Of a stretch of DNA of 6,930 nt, positions 1 through 5,012 are shown in pieces. A program made the position numbers and the translations under genes. Origin of the DNA: MedAcidi-G1 sp002294285 (GTDB lineage Bacteria; Actinomycetota; Acidimicrobiia; Acidimicrobiales; MedAcidi-G1); NCBI GenBank assembly GCA_963999645.1, contig CAXEUY010000034.1, positions 1-6,930 of the forward strand. The letters are read 5' to 3'. Each line of letters begins with the position of its first letter. The stretch's first letter is position 1. The notes under the pieces were generated by a model. It was not told where the DNA came from. It did no database searches and saw nothing but the letters and a program-made list of their open reading frames with translations.

Positions 1-98
1 AGGGTTGCGAAGACGGCACCGATAAAAAAAACGACAAGCTTGAAGTAAATATTCTCAGATCTATTAATATGCGATTTTTTCTCTGTAATTAAACTCAC
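1..98 (-). CDS. N-terminal fragment of a probable membrane protein (cut by window edge)
   Basis: An open frame on the minus strand starts with GTG at 98-96, directly after an in-frame TAG at 101-99, and runs off the left edge with 32 residues visible. The fragment has a polar start (MSLITEKKSHINRSEN) followed by a hydrophobic stretch, about residues 17-32 (IYFKLVVFFIGAVFAT). That is the usual look of a first transmembrane helix or a long signal segment. No family can be named from so little. It lies 29 nt downstream of protease A on the same strand, so it may be the last visible gene of the protease operon. There is no clear Shine-Dalgarno sequence before the GTG, so the start and even the reality of the gene are uncertain. 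Confidence 0.45.
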   Translation of the reverse strand, partial: MSLITEKKSHINRSENIYFKLVVFFIGAVFAT

Positions 99-127
99 CT
101 AGAAAATTCTAAGGCTTTTAACGGGGA

Positions 128-1024
128 TTAACATGACCGGCTACCGGCAAAAATTAGAGCAGCAAGATCAGAAATAGTCATGAAAGAGTCGTCTGCTAGG
201 TCTATGTGCATAAATGAGTTTTTGTTGGTTGCGTGCCCGATTCCCACAGCGTGAACAAACTCGTGCAATACCGCAGTTTCGATGTTGCTCCCGCGACCAA
301 TTAAACCCAATCCGTATTCTTGAAAGAGTTCCTCGGAGAGGACTATTCGAGCTCTTGTTATTGTAGGAGTGCCATCAGCTTCTATTTTGTGCCAAATTTC
401 TGCAGTGCCTAGTTCATCAGCTGAAAGGTGTGGGGAATCTGCTTTAACCCAAACTGCAAGAATTGAGTTTTTTTCAGGGACAGGGAGAATTACCGTGCTG
501 ATAAGAGATGGACCATAGACGGGGTGGTTTCCGGTAGTGCGTAGTTCGTGTGTCATTGTTAGACCCGTATATGCGCTAATTACCTCTGTAACGCCGTCGA
601 TCACATCGTACATTTCTTCTACTTGTGTAAGGAAGAAGTCAATTCCTGTTGAAACTTTTATGTCGTGACAGTTGGGCCATAGAGCGACCCCGTTTTCAGT
701 GGAGAACATTGGAGTGACGCCAGTGGCGTTCAGTCCTGTGTAAGGGTTAATGCTCGTTGTGTTATCTGCAGTTACTGTTTTTTGCTTTGTGTAATTGAAG
801 ACTTCGTTTATTTCAGGAGAGCGGTGAACCTGCCAGTTCTCATCGCGCGGGTTTTCACTCCACAAGTTTCTTTCTTCCCGGCTCAGGGTTGGATCTGTGT
901 CATAGTTTGAAATTTTGATTCTCTGGTAGTTGTCGTCATTTTTGGTGAATTCTTCTTGAATCGCGATTACTACAACAAGTACTAGAAGGAGTGGGAGAAG
1001 CCAAAGTAGTCTACGCAGTTTCAT
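128..1024 (-). CDS. Secreted or membrane-anchored matrixin-like zinc metalloprotease (protease A)
   Basis: This 298-residue protein has a basic start (MKLRR) and a hydrophobic segment at about residues 6-22, an export signal or N-terminal anchor, so it should act outside the membrane. Residues 25-105 are probably a propeptide or linker; the W-x-x-N-x-RD-x-NW block there is shared with protease B. The catalytic domain begins near ALWPNC (Cys119), continues through the TGL motif near residue 153, and contains the zinc-binding HEFVHAVGIGH at 254-264 (ligands His254, His258, His264; catalytic Glu255). Met272 in NSFMH is the likely metzincin Met-turn. The protein ends in Cys298, which probably pairs with Cys119, as in actinobacterial matrixin-like proteins of the M10 type. 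The gene starts 10 nt after the lipoprotein gene, with a weak AGAAG ribosome site, and is about half identical in protein to protease B by eye. Family assignment is firm; substrate is unknown. Confidence 0.88.
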   Translation of the reverse strand: MKLRRLLWLLPLLLVLVVVIAIQEEFTKNDDNYQRIKISNYDTDPTLSREERNLWSENPRDENWQVHRSPEINEVFNYTKQKTVTADNTTSINPYTGLNATGVTPMFSTENGVALWPNCHDIKVSTGIDFFLTQVEEMYDVIDGVTEVISAYTGLTMTHELRTTGNHPVYGPSLISTVILPVPEKNSILAVWVKADSPHLSADELGTAEIWHKIEADGTPTITRARIVLSEELFQEYGLGLIGRGSNIETAVLHEFVHAVGIGHATNKNSFMHIDLADDSFMTISDLAALIFAGSRSC

Positions 1025-1034
1025 AACACGACTT

Positions 1035-1340
1035 CTAAGTAGTTATTCCAATCTCTTTGGCTTCGTCAACACATTCCATCAGGGTTTCCTCAGATGAGAA
1101 GCAGTCTTCTTCACATTTAAGAGAGTTGAAAGCCAAATCGCATAATTTGATTACTGTATCAAATAGTTGACCCTCGGTAGGGGGAGTGAAATTAGGGTTT
1201 GAAGTGTCTGCAAGTGTTGTTGATTCCTGGACGATTGTTGTCGACAGGTTTTTGGGTTCAACTCTTTTTATTTCATCGGAGTTTTTGGCGCAAGAAACCA
1301 CGATGGCAACTATTGAGGTTGCGATTAGAAGGGTTTTCAT
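1035..1340 (-). CDS. Small cysteine-rich lipoprotein, function unknown
   Basis: This 101-residue protein is not a family I recognise. Residues 1-17 (MKTLLIATSIVAIVVSC) form a short lipoprotein signal ending in the lipobox VVSC, so Cys17 should be lipidated and the protein held on the outer face of the membrane. Residues 18-57 are a Ser/Thr/Pro/Asn-rich spacer. Residues 58-97 look helical and acidic and carry Cys67, Cys76, Cys80 and Cys90 (C-x8-C-x3-C-x9-C), which could make two disulfides in a small helical hairpin. The gene sits between two paralogous secreted proteases, 39 nt after protease B and 10 nt before protease A, on the same strand. A role as anchor, chaperone, inhibitor or substrate of the proteases is inference from position only. 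There is no strong ribosome site; a 6-bp inverted repeat lies just before the start. Confidence 0.75.
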   Translation of the reverse strand: MKTLLIATSIVAIVVSCAKNSDEIKRVEPKNLSTTIVQESTTLADTSNPNFTPPTEGQLFDTVIKLCDLAFNSLKCEEDCFSSEETLMECVDEAKEIGITT

Positions 1341-1345
1341 ATCTA

Positions 1346-1363
1346 TTGAACAATTTAGTTCAA
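1346..1363. repeat. Short inverted repeat before the lipoprotein start
   Basis: TTGAAC and GTTCAA form a perfect 6-bp inverted repeat with a 6-nt AT-rich spacer in the 39-nt gap between protease B and the lipoprotein gene, 5 nt before the lipoprotein ATG. In the leftward transcript it could fold into a weak hairpin over the place where a ribosome site would be. It could affect relative expression within the operon, or be chance. Confidence 0.3.
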
Positions 1364-1379
1364 GTTTCTGGTTTTTAGA

Positions 1380-2213
1380 TCAGCAGGATCTGCTTCCAGC
1401 GAAGGCCATTGCGGCAATGTCAGCGGAGGTGGCGAATGTCTCATTGGCTAGTTCTGTGTGCATGAAGGAGTTTTTGTGGGTTGAATGACCTATGCCCATG
1501 GCGTGAACGAGTTCATGCATAACTGCAGTCTCTATGTTGTCATCGCGGCCGATGAGTCCCATGTCGTATCTTTCGATGATTTTTTCTGAAAGTAGAATTC
1601 GTGCTCTTGTGATTGTTGGGGTTCCGTCACTTTCGATTGTGTGCCACACTTCAGTGGTTCCTAACTGTTGTGAGGAAAGTGCTTCTGAATCTCTAGATAC
1701 CCAGATGATAAGTATTGAACCCTTTTCAGGGGATGGAAGATTTGTGTGATCTATTTGCACTGACTTGTAGGTGCTCGAGTGAGATACCTGTAGCCCTGTG
1801 TAACCGCTGACAACTTCTGTAACTCCGTCTACCACATCGAAAAGTTCATTTTTTTGTGGGAGTGAGGATTCGAAGATTGTTGAGGCATTTATGGTTCGGC
1901 AGTTGCCCCACAAGGCAACTCCGTTCTCTGTTGAAACCATCGGGGTTACTCCTGAGTTGTGGAGCGCTGCGTATGGGTTTGAAGGAGCGTTTGTGTTTTC
2001 GATGTTGAGAGTGTTTTTTACCTCGGGGGAGAGGTATGCACGCCAGTTTGTGTCTCGTAGGTTTTTTGTCCAGCTGTTTTCGGAGGAGTTATCTTCGAGA
2101 TGCACGGTCAGATTTTGAGCTGTTTCAGCTGTATTTGCTGCACTAAAGCTGAAGAAGCCTATTGTGGCTATTGTTAGCAGTGTCGATATCCAAATTAGTT
2201 TGCGTAAACTCAT
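1380..2213 (-). CDS. Secreted matrixin-like zinc metalloprotease (protease B), paralogue of protease A
   Basis: I start this gene at the ATG at 2213, giving 277 residues beginning MSLRKLIW, because this aligns with MKLRRLLW of protease A. The frame stays open to in-frame ATGs at 2240 and 2252 (290 residues), but those add an awkward leader that repeats MSLR. The hydrophobic segment at about residues 5-24 is followed by SAANTAETA, a plausible signal peptidase site. The pro-region shares W-x-x-N-x-RD-x-NW with protease A. Numbered from 2213, the catalytic domain has ALWGNC (Cys105), TGL near 140, HELVHAMGIGH at 233-243 (His233, Glu234, His237, His243) and Met251 in NSFMH, and ends AFAGSRSC with Cys277, likely disulfide-bonded to Cys105. 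It appears to be the first gene of the leftward operon and is divergent from a TetR gene. Substrate unknown; all catalytic residues are present in both copies, so neither is an obvious dead paralogue. Confidence 0.88.
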   Translation of the reverse strand: MSLRKLIWISTLLTIATIGFFSFSAANTAETAQNLTVHLEDNSSENSWTKNLRDTNWRAYLSPEVKNTLNIENTNAPSNPYAALHNSGVTPMVSTENGVALWGNCRTINASTIFESSLPQKNELFDVVDGVTEVVSGYTGLQVSHSSTYKSVQIDHTNLPSPEKGSILIIWVSRDSEALSSQQLGTTEVWHTIESDGTPTITRARILLSEKIIERYDMGLIGRDDNIETAVMHELVHAMGIGHSTHKNSFMHTELANETFATSADIAAMAFAGSRSC

Positions 2214-2283
2214 AACCGAAACTATATAGCGTAAACTCATTTCGTGCAACATATTTCGTAAATAAATTGCGTAAATTCTTTTT
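2203..2283. repeat. 27-bp degenerate tandem repeat over the protease B start region
   Basis: CGTAAA occurs at 2203, 2230 and 2257 (spacing 27 and 27) and again at 2270. The first two units share the exact 12-mer GCGTAAACTCAT (2202-2213 and 2229-2240). Read on the minus strand this is an ATG followed by three codons (Met-Ser-Leu-Arg). The third unit is more degenerate. The 14-mer at 2264-2277 (AAATTGCGTAAATT) is also an imperfect palindrome, matching at 10 of 14 positions, and overlaps the -35 of the rightward TetR gene. These may be regulator sites, a duplicated start region, or both. Confidence 0.7.
2221..2249 (-). promoter_or_regulatory. Candidate promoter for the protease operon, leaderless
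   Basis: On the minus strand, TTGCAC (2249-2244), a 17-nt spacer and TATAGT (2226-2221) make a plausible sigma-70-type promoter with a good -10 box. The ATG at 2213 lies 7 nt past the -10, so the predicted transcript would begin at or next to the start codon. Leaderless mRNAs are common in Actinobacteria, and this would explain the lack of a ribosome site. A second -10-like TATGTT (2253-2248) lies 7 nt before the ATG at 2240 in the neighbouring repeat unit. Confidence 0.45.
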
Positions 2284-2296
2284 TTTATGCTAAAAT
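2267..2296 (+). promoter_or_regulatory. Candidate promoter of the TetR-family gene at 2324
   Basis: TTGCGT (2267-2272), an 18-nt spacer and TAAAAT (2291-2296) form a plausible promoter, followed by a purine-rich ribosome site AAGGGG (2307-2312), 11 nt before the ATG. The -35 lies inside the imperfect palindrome and the CGTAAA repeats shared with the divergent protease promoter. One bound regulator could therefore affect both directions. Autoregulation by the TetR protein is typical of the family but inferred here. Confidence 0.45.
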
Positions 2297-2323
2297 CGTT
2301 TAAAACAAGGGGAAAAAAGAAAA

Positions 2324-2902
2324 ATGGCTAGACCAAGAGATGAAGAATTAGACGAAAAAATCATACAATCGGCTGCTGACGAATTTCATCAAAACGGATA
2401 CGGACCGATGACTCTAGCTTCGGTGGCAAAAAGAGCAGGTGTCAGGCCAGGAGCGGTCTACACAAGATTTCGTGACAAAAAAGAAATGCTCGTAGCCATT
2501 CTCGAACACGTAAGTAAAGTCTCAGAATCTCAAACCAAGGTGAGAGTCACAGACGACCCATATGACGATCTGGTTTTCGCAGTCAGAGAGGTACACAATT
2601 CAGTATCCTCCCTTCACGCTTTCACCATTCCGGCACTTGCGATCATGGACACAGATGAAGCTGATGAAGTTCGTCATCTAATTCGTGAGAACATGACACG
2701 CAACAGGCACATGCAGCTGATCAGACCGGCTCTTGAAAAGCTGAAAGAAGCAGAGATGCTTTCCGACACCATAGATATTAACTACGCATCAGCGATGCTA
2801 GTCGGAGCCTATTTCACATTCCGTCTCGCATTGGACCCTTCGAAGTGGCCGTCGGACATGCCAGAAAAACTAGTGGAAAGCCTAGGCATCAATAAGCCCT
2901 AG
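2324..2902 (+). CDS. TetR/AcrR-family transcriptional regulator (first copy)
   Basis: This 192-residue protein has the usual TetR length. The N-terminal DNA-binding domain covers about residues 5-60, with the helix-turn-helix at roughly 28-49 (MTLASVAKRAGVRPGAVYTRF), ending in the classic F-x-DKKEML transition. The C-terminal two thirds is a helical ligand-binding and dimer domain with no recognisable ligand signature. The start is supported by AAGGGG upstream. It is divergent from the protease operon, with about 110 bp between the start codons, so control of that operon and of itself is the most economical guess. The ligand is unknown. It ends 4 bp from the convergent yaaA gene. Confidence 0.9.
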   Translation: MARPRDEELDEKIIQSAADEFHQNGYGPMTLASVAKRAGVRPGAVYTRFRDKKEMLVAILEHVSKVSESQTKVRVTDDPYDDLVFAVREVHNSVSSLHAFTIPALAIMDTDEADEVRHLIRENMTRNRHMQLIRPALEKLKEAEMLSDTIDINYASAMLVGAYFTFRLALDPSKWPSDMPEKLVESLGINKP

Positions 2903-2905
2903 GCT
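2879..2905. terminator. Possible terminator hairpin between convergent genes
   Basis: AGCCTAGG (2879-2886) and CCTAGGCT (2898-2905) form a perfect 8-bp inverted repeat with an 11-nt loop. It spans the stop codon of the TetR gene and ends next to the stop of yaaA. No convincing U-tract follows on the plus strand, and only an interrupted one on the minus strand, so termination is plausible by position rather than demonstrated. Confidence 0.4.
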
Positions 2906-2906
2906 C

Positions 2907-3698
2907 TCAACGTTTAGCTACAAGAAAAACATCGATTAAAGAACCATCCTCAACATTCAAACTGGGTCTGTAGACGTACCCCTCTGGATGTTTGAAACCC
3001 TTCAAACCGGACGGGTCATCAACCTGACTTTCAGCGATGAAACGAACAAGCGAACCTTTCAGAAGTTTGTTCCAATGGGAAACGGTCACCAGAGTACGTT
3101 TTTTGTCTTTCATAACATCATCGAGGAAACTCACCCTGATCCTCCGGCCGGAAATCGACGGATCCCAAGCAGCGGAGTGTTCATTAGGTAGAAGATCCCA
3201 AACGACACCGGAAGCAGCAGGGGTAAGACTTTCCGAGATCAGAGGTTTCCAGAAGGTCGACAGTTTGCCCAGCGAGGGGAGTTTTGCTCCCATTTTAAGT
3301 TTGTAGTCAGGAATGAGATCCCCAGGTCGTACCATGCCCCACAATCCGGAGAAAATAACTACCTGAGAATCCACCCTCTTTTTCAATTTTGCTGAAAGAG
3401 TTCCATAATCCAGAGCGTCATAGAGAACTCCTGTATACCTTTCAATAGCCGGAAGTGTTTTACCTGTGCCTACCGAAAGATTCGCTTTCGTTGCTTCGCC
3501 GGTTTTCGATTCACCCACTCCTAAAAGCTTTGAACGCTCCGCAATAGGTGCTTTCATAGCTAATTTTAAGGCTTTAATTACGTCTTTTCTAGCTGATTCA
3601 AGCTCAGGGAAAGACTGACTGGTTTTGCTCCAAGGAGTACCGTTTCCACCTGAAGATTTTCCTTCAGAAGGAGGCAAGAGAATTAGTGGAACAGGCAT
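2907..3698 (-). CDS. yaaA: YaaA-family (DUF328) peroxide-stress protein
   Basis: This 263-residue protein is close to the family's usual length of about 250. Recognisable family blocks in order are LLPPSEGK at 7-14 with SFPEL at 29-33, RYTGVLYDALDY at 87-98, FSGLWGMVRPGDLIPDYK at 116-133 followed by LKMG, WDLLPNEH at 167-174, and SHWNKLLKGSLVRFI at 207-221. The last two match conserved C-terminal blocks of the family. In E. coli, YaaA limits peroxide damage by lowering free iron and has been shown to bind DNA; a similar cytoplasmic role is assumed here. A weak AGAAAG ribosome site lies upstream of the ATG. The gene is convergent with the TetR gene and divergent from the dehydrogenase, and it looks like a single-gene unit. 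Nothing is truncated. Confidence 0.9.
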   Translation of the reverse strand: MPVPLILLPPSEGKSSGGNGTPWSKTSQSFPELESARKDVIKALKLAMKAPIAERSKLLGVGESKTGEATKANLSVGTGKTLPAIERYTGVLYDALDYGTLSAKLKKRVDSQVVIFSGLWGMVRPGDLIPDYKLKMGAKLPSLGKLSTFWKPLISESLTPAASGVVWDLLPNEHSAAWDPSISGRRIRVSFLDDVMKDKKRTLVTVSHWNKLLKGSLVRFIAESQVDDPSGLKGFKHPEGYVYRPSLNVEDGSLIDVFLVAKR

Positions 3699-3703
3699 AA
3701 TTG

Positions 3704-3731
3704 TTGCTTTCTACCGTCTAACCGGTACTTT
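3704..3731 (+). promoter_or_regulatory. Candidate promoter for the short-chain dehydrogenase
   Basis: TTGCTT (3704-3709), a 16-nt spacer and TACTTT (3726-3731) give a modest promoter match upstream of the dehydrogenase, whose strong ribosome site AAGGGGG lies at 3756-3762. The 16-bp palindrome at 3712-3727 falls between the two boxes, a typical repressor position. The hexamers are only moderate matches. Confidence 0.3.
3712..3727. promoter_or_regulatory. Candidate operator palindrome between yaaA and the dehydrogenase gene
   Basis: TACCG and CGGTA flank a 6-bp centre, giving the perfect inverted repeat TACCGTCTAACCGGTA. It lies 14 bp from the yaaA start and 41 bp from the dehydrogenase start in the 69-bp divergent gap. 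Its size suits a dimeric repressor such as a TetR-family protein. It also contains GTCTAACC, which recurs in the palindrome upstream of the second TetR gene. Which protein binds is unknown. Confidence 0.4.
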
Positions 3732-3767
3732 TATTCGCAAGACGAAGATCTCTAAAAGGGGGAACAT

Positions 3768-4667
3768 ATGAGTGGCAGGTTAGTAGATCGAGTCGCTGTA
3801 GTCACAGGCGCAAGCCGAGGAATTGGAAAAGGAATAGCAATAGCACTCGGTGAAAAAGGGGCAACCGTCTACGTTACAGGACGAACACGCGGAGATGGCG
3901 ACAGGAGCATCGACACAACAGCCGCACTTGTAACCAAATTAGGAGGCAAAGGTATCGCAGTTGAAGTCGATCACTTCCAAGACGATCAGATACAAGAACT
4001 TTTCAAACAAGTAGAAGCTGAACAAGAAGGGTTGGATATTCTCGTAAACAACGTATTTAAAATCCCCGACACGCCAGCATGGACTGGAGGGTTCTGGGAA
4101 CATCCCTTACAGATATGGGACGACCAGGTCGGCATAGGCCTGCGAGCGCACTACGTCGCGTCACACAGTGCTGCGCCTCTCCTCATAGGTCGCGAAAACA
4201 CGATGATCGCTAACATCACAAGCCCAGCGGGGCTTACATACCTTTTCAACGCCGCTTACAGCATCGGTAAAGCAGGCTTAGACCGTATGACACACGACCT
4301 TGGATTCGAACTGATCGACCATGGAGTCGCTGTAGTGGGACTGCGTCCAGGGCCGACTAGAACAGAGTTCATTGAAGATCAGGCAGCCGCTGGTGCACAG
4401 GTAGCGTTGGAAGCCGCTGAAACGCCGATCTATGTCGGAAGAGTTGTTGCAGCAGTCGCGACAGATCCAGAACTTATGAAAATGACTGGAAGGGTCCACT
4501 GGACATCAAGACTGGGAAGGAAGTACGACATCATTGATGAAAACGGTGAAACACCAATGCTCGCTGAAAAAAGATTCGAAAAAGCAGTCAAAGCAGACCC
4601 ATATTCCGAAGAACCCATGGTTTCAGGTGAACGATTAGCACACGGCGGAGAAAGCAAAAAAGAATAA
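3768..4667 (+). CDS. DHRS1-like short-chain dehydrogenase/reductase (SDR)
   Basis: This 299-residue protein is a classical Rossmann-fold SDR in its first 230 residues. It has the cofactor loop TGASRGIG at 13-20, Arg39 after the second strand (TGR, suggesting NADP preference), the NNVF motif at 94-97 in place of the common NNAG, catalytic Ser152, and YSIGK with Tyr164 and Lys168. The FWEHP, WDDQVGIGLRAHY and YLFNAAYSIGKAGLDRM blocks match the DHRS1 group (SDR19C-type) best, including the longer-than-usual length and the RxPGPTRTE stretch after the active site. The substrate is unknown; animal DHRS1 is reported to act on steroids and xenobiotics, which should not be transferred directly. The C-terminal 40 residues are charged. 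The ATG is firmly placed by AAGGGGG six bases (CATATG context) upstream. It is divergent from yaaA and followed by the curved A-tract region. Confidence 0.9.
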   Translation: MSGRLVDRVAVVTGASRGIGKGIAIALGEKGATVYVTGRTRGDGDRSIDTTAALVTKLGGKGIAVEVDHFQDDQIQELFKQVEAEQEGLDILVNNVFKIPDTPAWTGGFWEHPLQIWDDQVGIGLRAHYVASHSAAPLLIGRENTMIANITSPAGLTYLFNAAYSIGKAGLDRMTHDLGFELIDHGVAVVGLRPGPTRTEFIEDQAAAGAQVALEAAETPIYVGRVVAAVATDPELMKMTGRVHWTSRLGRKYDIIDENGETPMLAEKRFEKAVKADPYSEEPMVSGERLAHGGESKKE

Positions 4668-4710
4668 AAATTGAACAAAAACTCCAATTTTTGACAAAAA
4701 ATGTCAAAAA
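4666..4710. repeat. Two nested inverted repeats after the dehydrogenase stop
   Basis: AAAAATTG (4666-4673) and CAATTTTT (4685-4692) form an 8-bp inverted repeat beginning at the stop codon. It is immediately followed by TTTTTGACA (4688-4696), five A, and TGTCAAAAA (4702-4710), a perfect 9-bp inverted repeat. The two share the T-run at 4688-4692 and so could be mutually exclusive hairpins. The first has an A-run then U-run layout like a weak terminator but is very GC-poor; the second is followed by A, not U. Function is uncertain. Confidence 0.4.
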
Positions 4711-4739
4711 AAGTGAAATTTTTTAAAAAAAATCGAAAA

Positions 4740-4786
4740 CCGCTTAAAATCAACAAAAATCTTAGTGTTTTCCTTAAAATAAGCGG
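4740..4786. repeat. Spaced inverted repeat inside the A-tract array
   Basis: CCGCTTA (4740-4746) and TAAGCGG (4780-4786) are exact reverse complements separated by 33 bp. They are among the few GC-containing blocks in the array. They could be two half-sites brought together by the curved DNA between them, or chance. Confidence 0.3.
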
Positions 4787-4922
4787 AAAAATGATGAAAA
4801 TGGCAAAACACCCTAAAACCCTGAAAAATCAGCAAAAAAAACTAAAAAACACCGTAAAACCGGAAAACACAAAAATACCCCGAAACCCTTGAAATGATCA
4901 CATAAACGGCACTTTATTTTGA

Positions 4923-4950
4923 TTAGACTTGTGTCTAACCAAGGTATACG
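4923..4950 (+). promoter_or_regulatory. Candidate TetR operator and promoter for the regulator-secreted protein pair
   Basis: TTAGACTTGTGTCTAA (4923-4938) is a perfect 6-bp inverted repeat with a 4-bp centre, the size and form of a TetR-family operator. TATACG (4945-4950) just downstream could be a -10 box; a -35 would overlap the palindrome (around 4919-4928), so a bound repressor would block polymerase. The site lies about 75 bp before the second TetR gene, consistent with autoregulation of the TetR and secreted-protein operon. The palindrome is clear; the promoter boxes are weak. Confidence 0.45.
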
Positions 4951-5012
4951 GATCGCTTACTGACGAGGGGAGTTAGGTGGCATCAGTAGGCCTTAGGTGA
5001 ACGGAGAAGTAA

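Larger units (their letters stand above)
4656..4885. other. Phased A-tract array, predicted strongly curved DNA
   Basis: From the end of the dehydrogenase gene to 4885, runs of 3-8 A (occasionally T) recur about every 10 bp. Tract centres fall near 4658, 4668, 4679, 4690 (T), 4698, 4709, 4717, 4728, 4737, 4747, 4757, 4769 (T), 4777, 4789, 4798, 4806, 4816, 4826, 4837, 4846, 4857, 4865, 4873 and 4884. That is 24 tracts with a mean step of about 9.8 bp, close to the helical repeat, so their bends should add up. The spacing is not a multiple of three, which argues against coding as the cause. Possible roles are a curved promoter element for the second TetR gene, a binding site for a nucleoid protein, or a supercoil apex. 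It might also be partly a low-complexity relic. Confidence 0.7.

Noticed and set aside
470..670. A cysteine-switch propeptide of the mammalian matrix metalloprotease type around Cys119 of protease A
   Set aside because: The Cys lies at the first strand of the catalytic domain, in the W-x-x-C context, and a terminal Cys is available as partner. The PRCGxPD motif is absent, so a structural disulfide is more likely.
1186..2118. Plus-strand open frames at 1186-1488, 1534-1749 and 1891-2118
   Set aside because: They are antisense to the lipoprotein and protease B genes, whose proteins have clear motifs. The antisense frames show no family features or ribosome sites.
2214..2252. Use of the most upstream ATG (2252) as the protease B start
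   Set aside because: It puts a duplicated, partly polar segment before the signal sequence and spoils the alignment with protease A. It is kept as a possible alternative form but not as the main call.
2203..2283. The 27-bp repeats as a CRISPR array
   Set aside because: Units are contiguous with no unique spacers, they degrade from one end, and no cas gene is nearby.
2988..3306. Plus-strand open frames antisense to yaaA
   Set aside because: yaaA is a well-conserved family in this frame; the others are overlapping shadows.
4688..4710. The TTTTTGACA / TGTCAAAAA hairpin as an intrinsic terminator for the dehydrogenase gene
   Set aside because: The stem is followed by A, not U, on the plus strand, and it has only two G-C pairs, so it does not fit a standard terminator.
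4701..4892. A 63-codon frame rich in lysine within the A-tract region
   Set aside because: It has no ribosome site, and its lysines simply reflect A-runs. The runs repeat about every 10 bp, not in multiples of three, so DNA structure explains the pattern better than coding.
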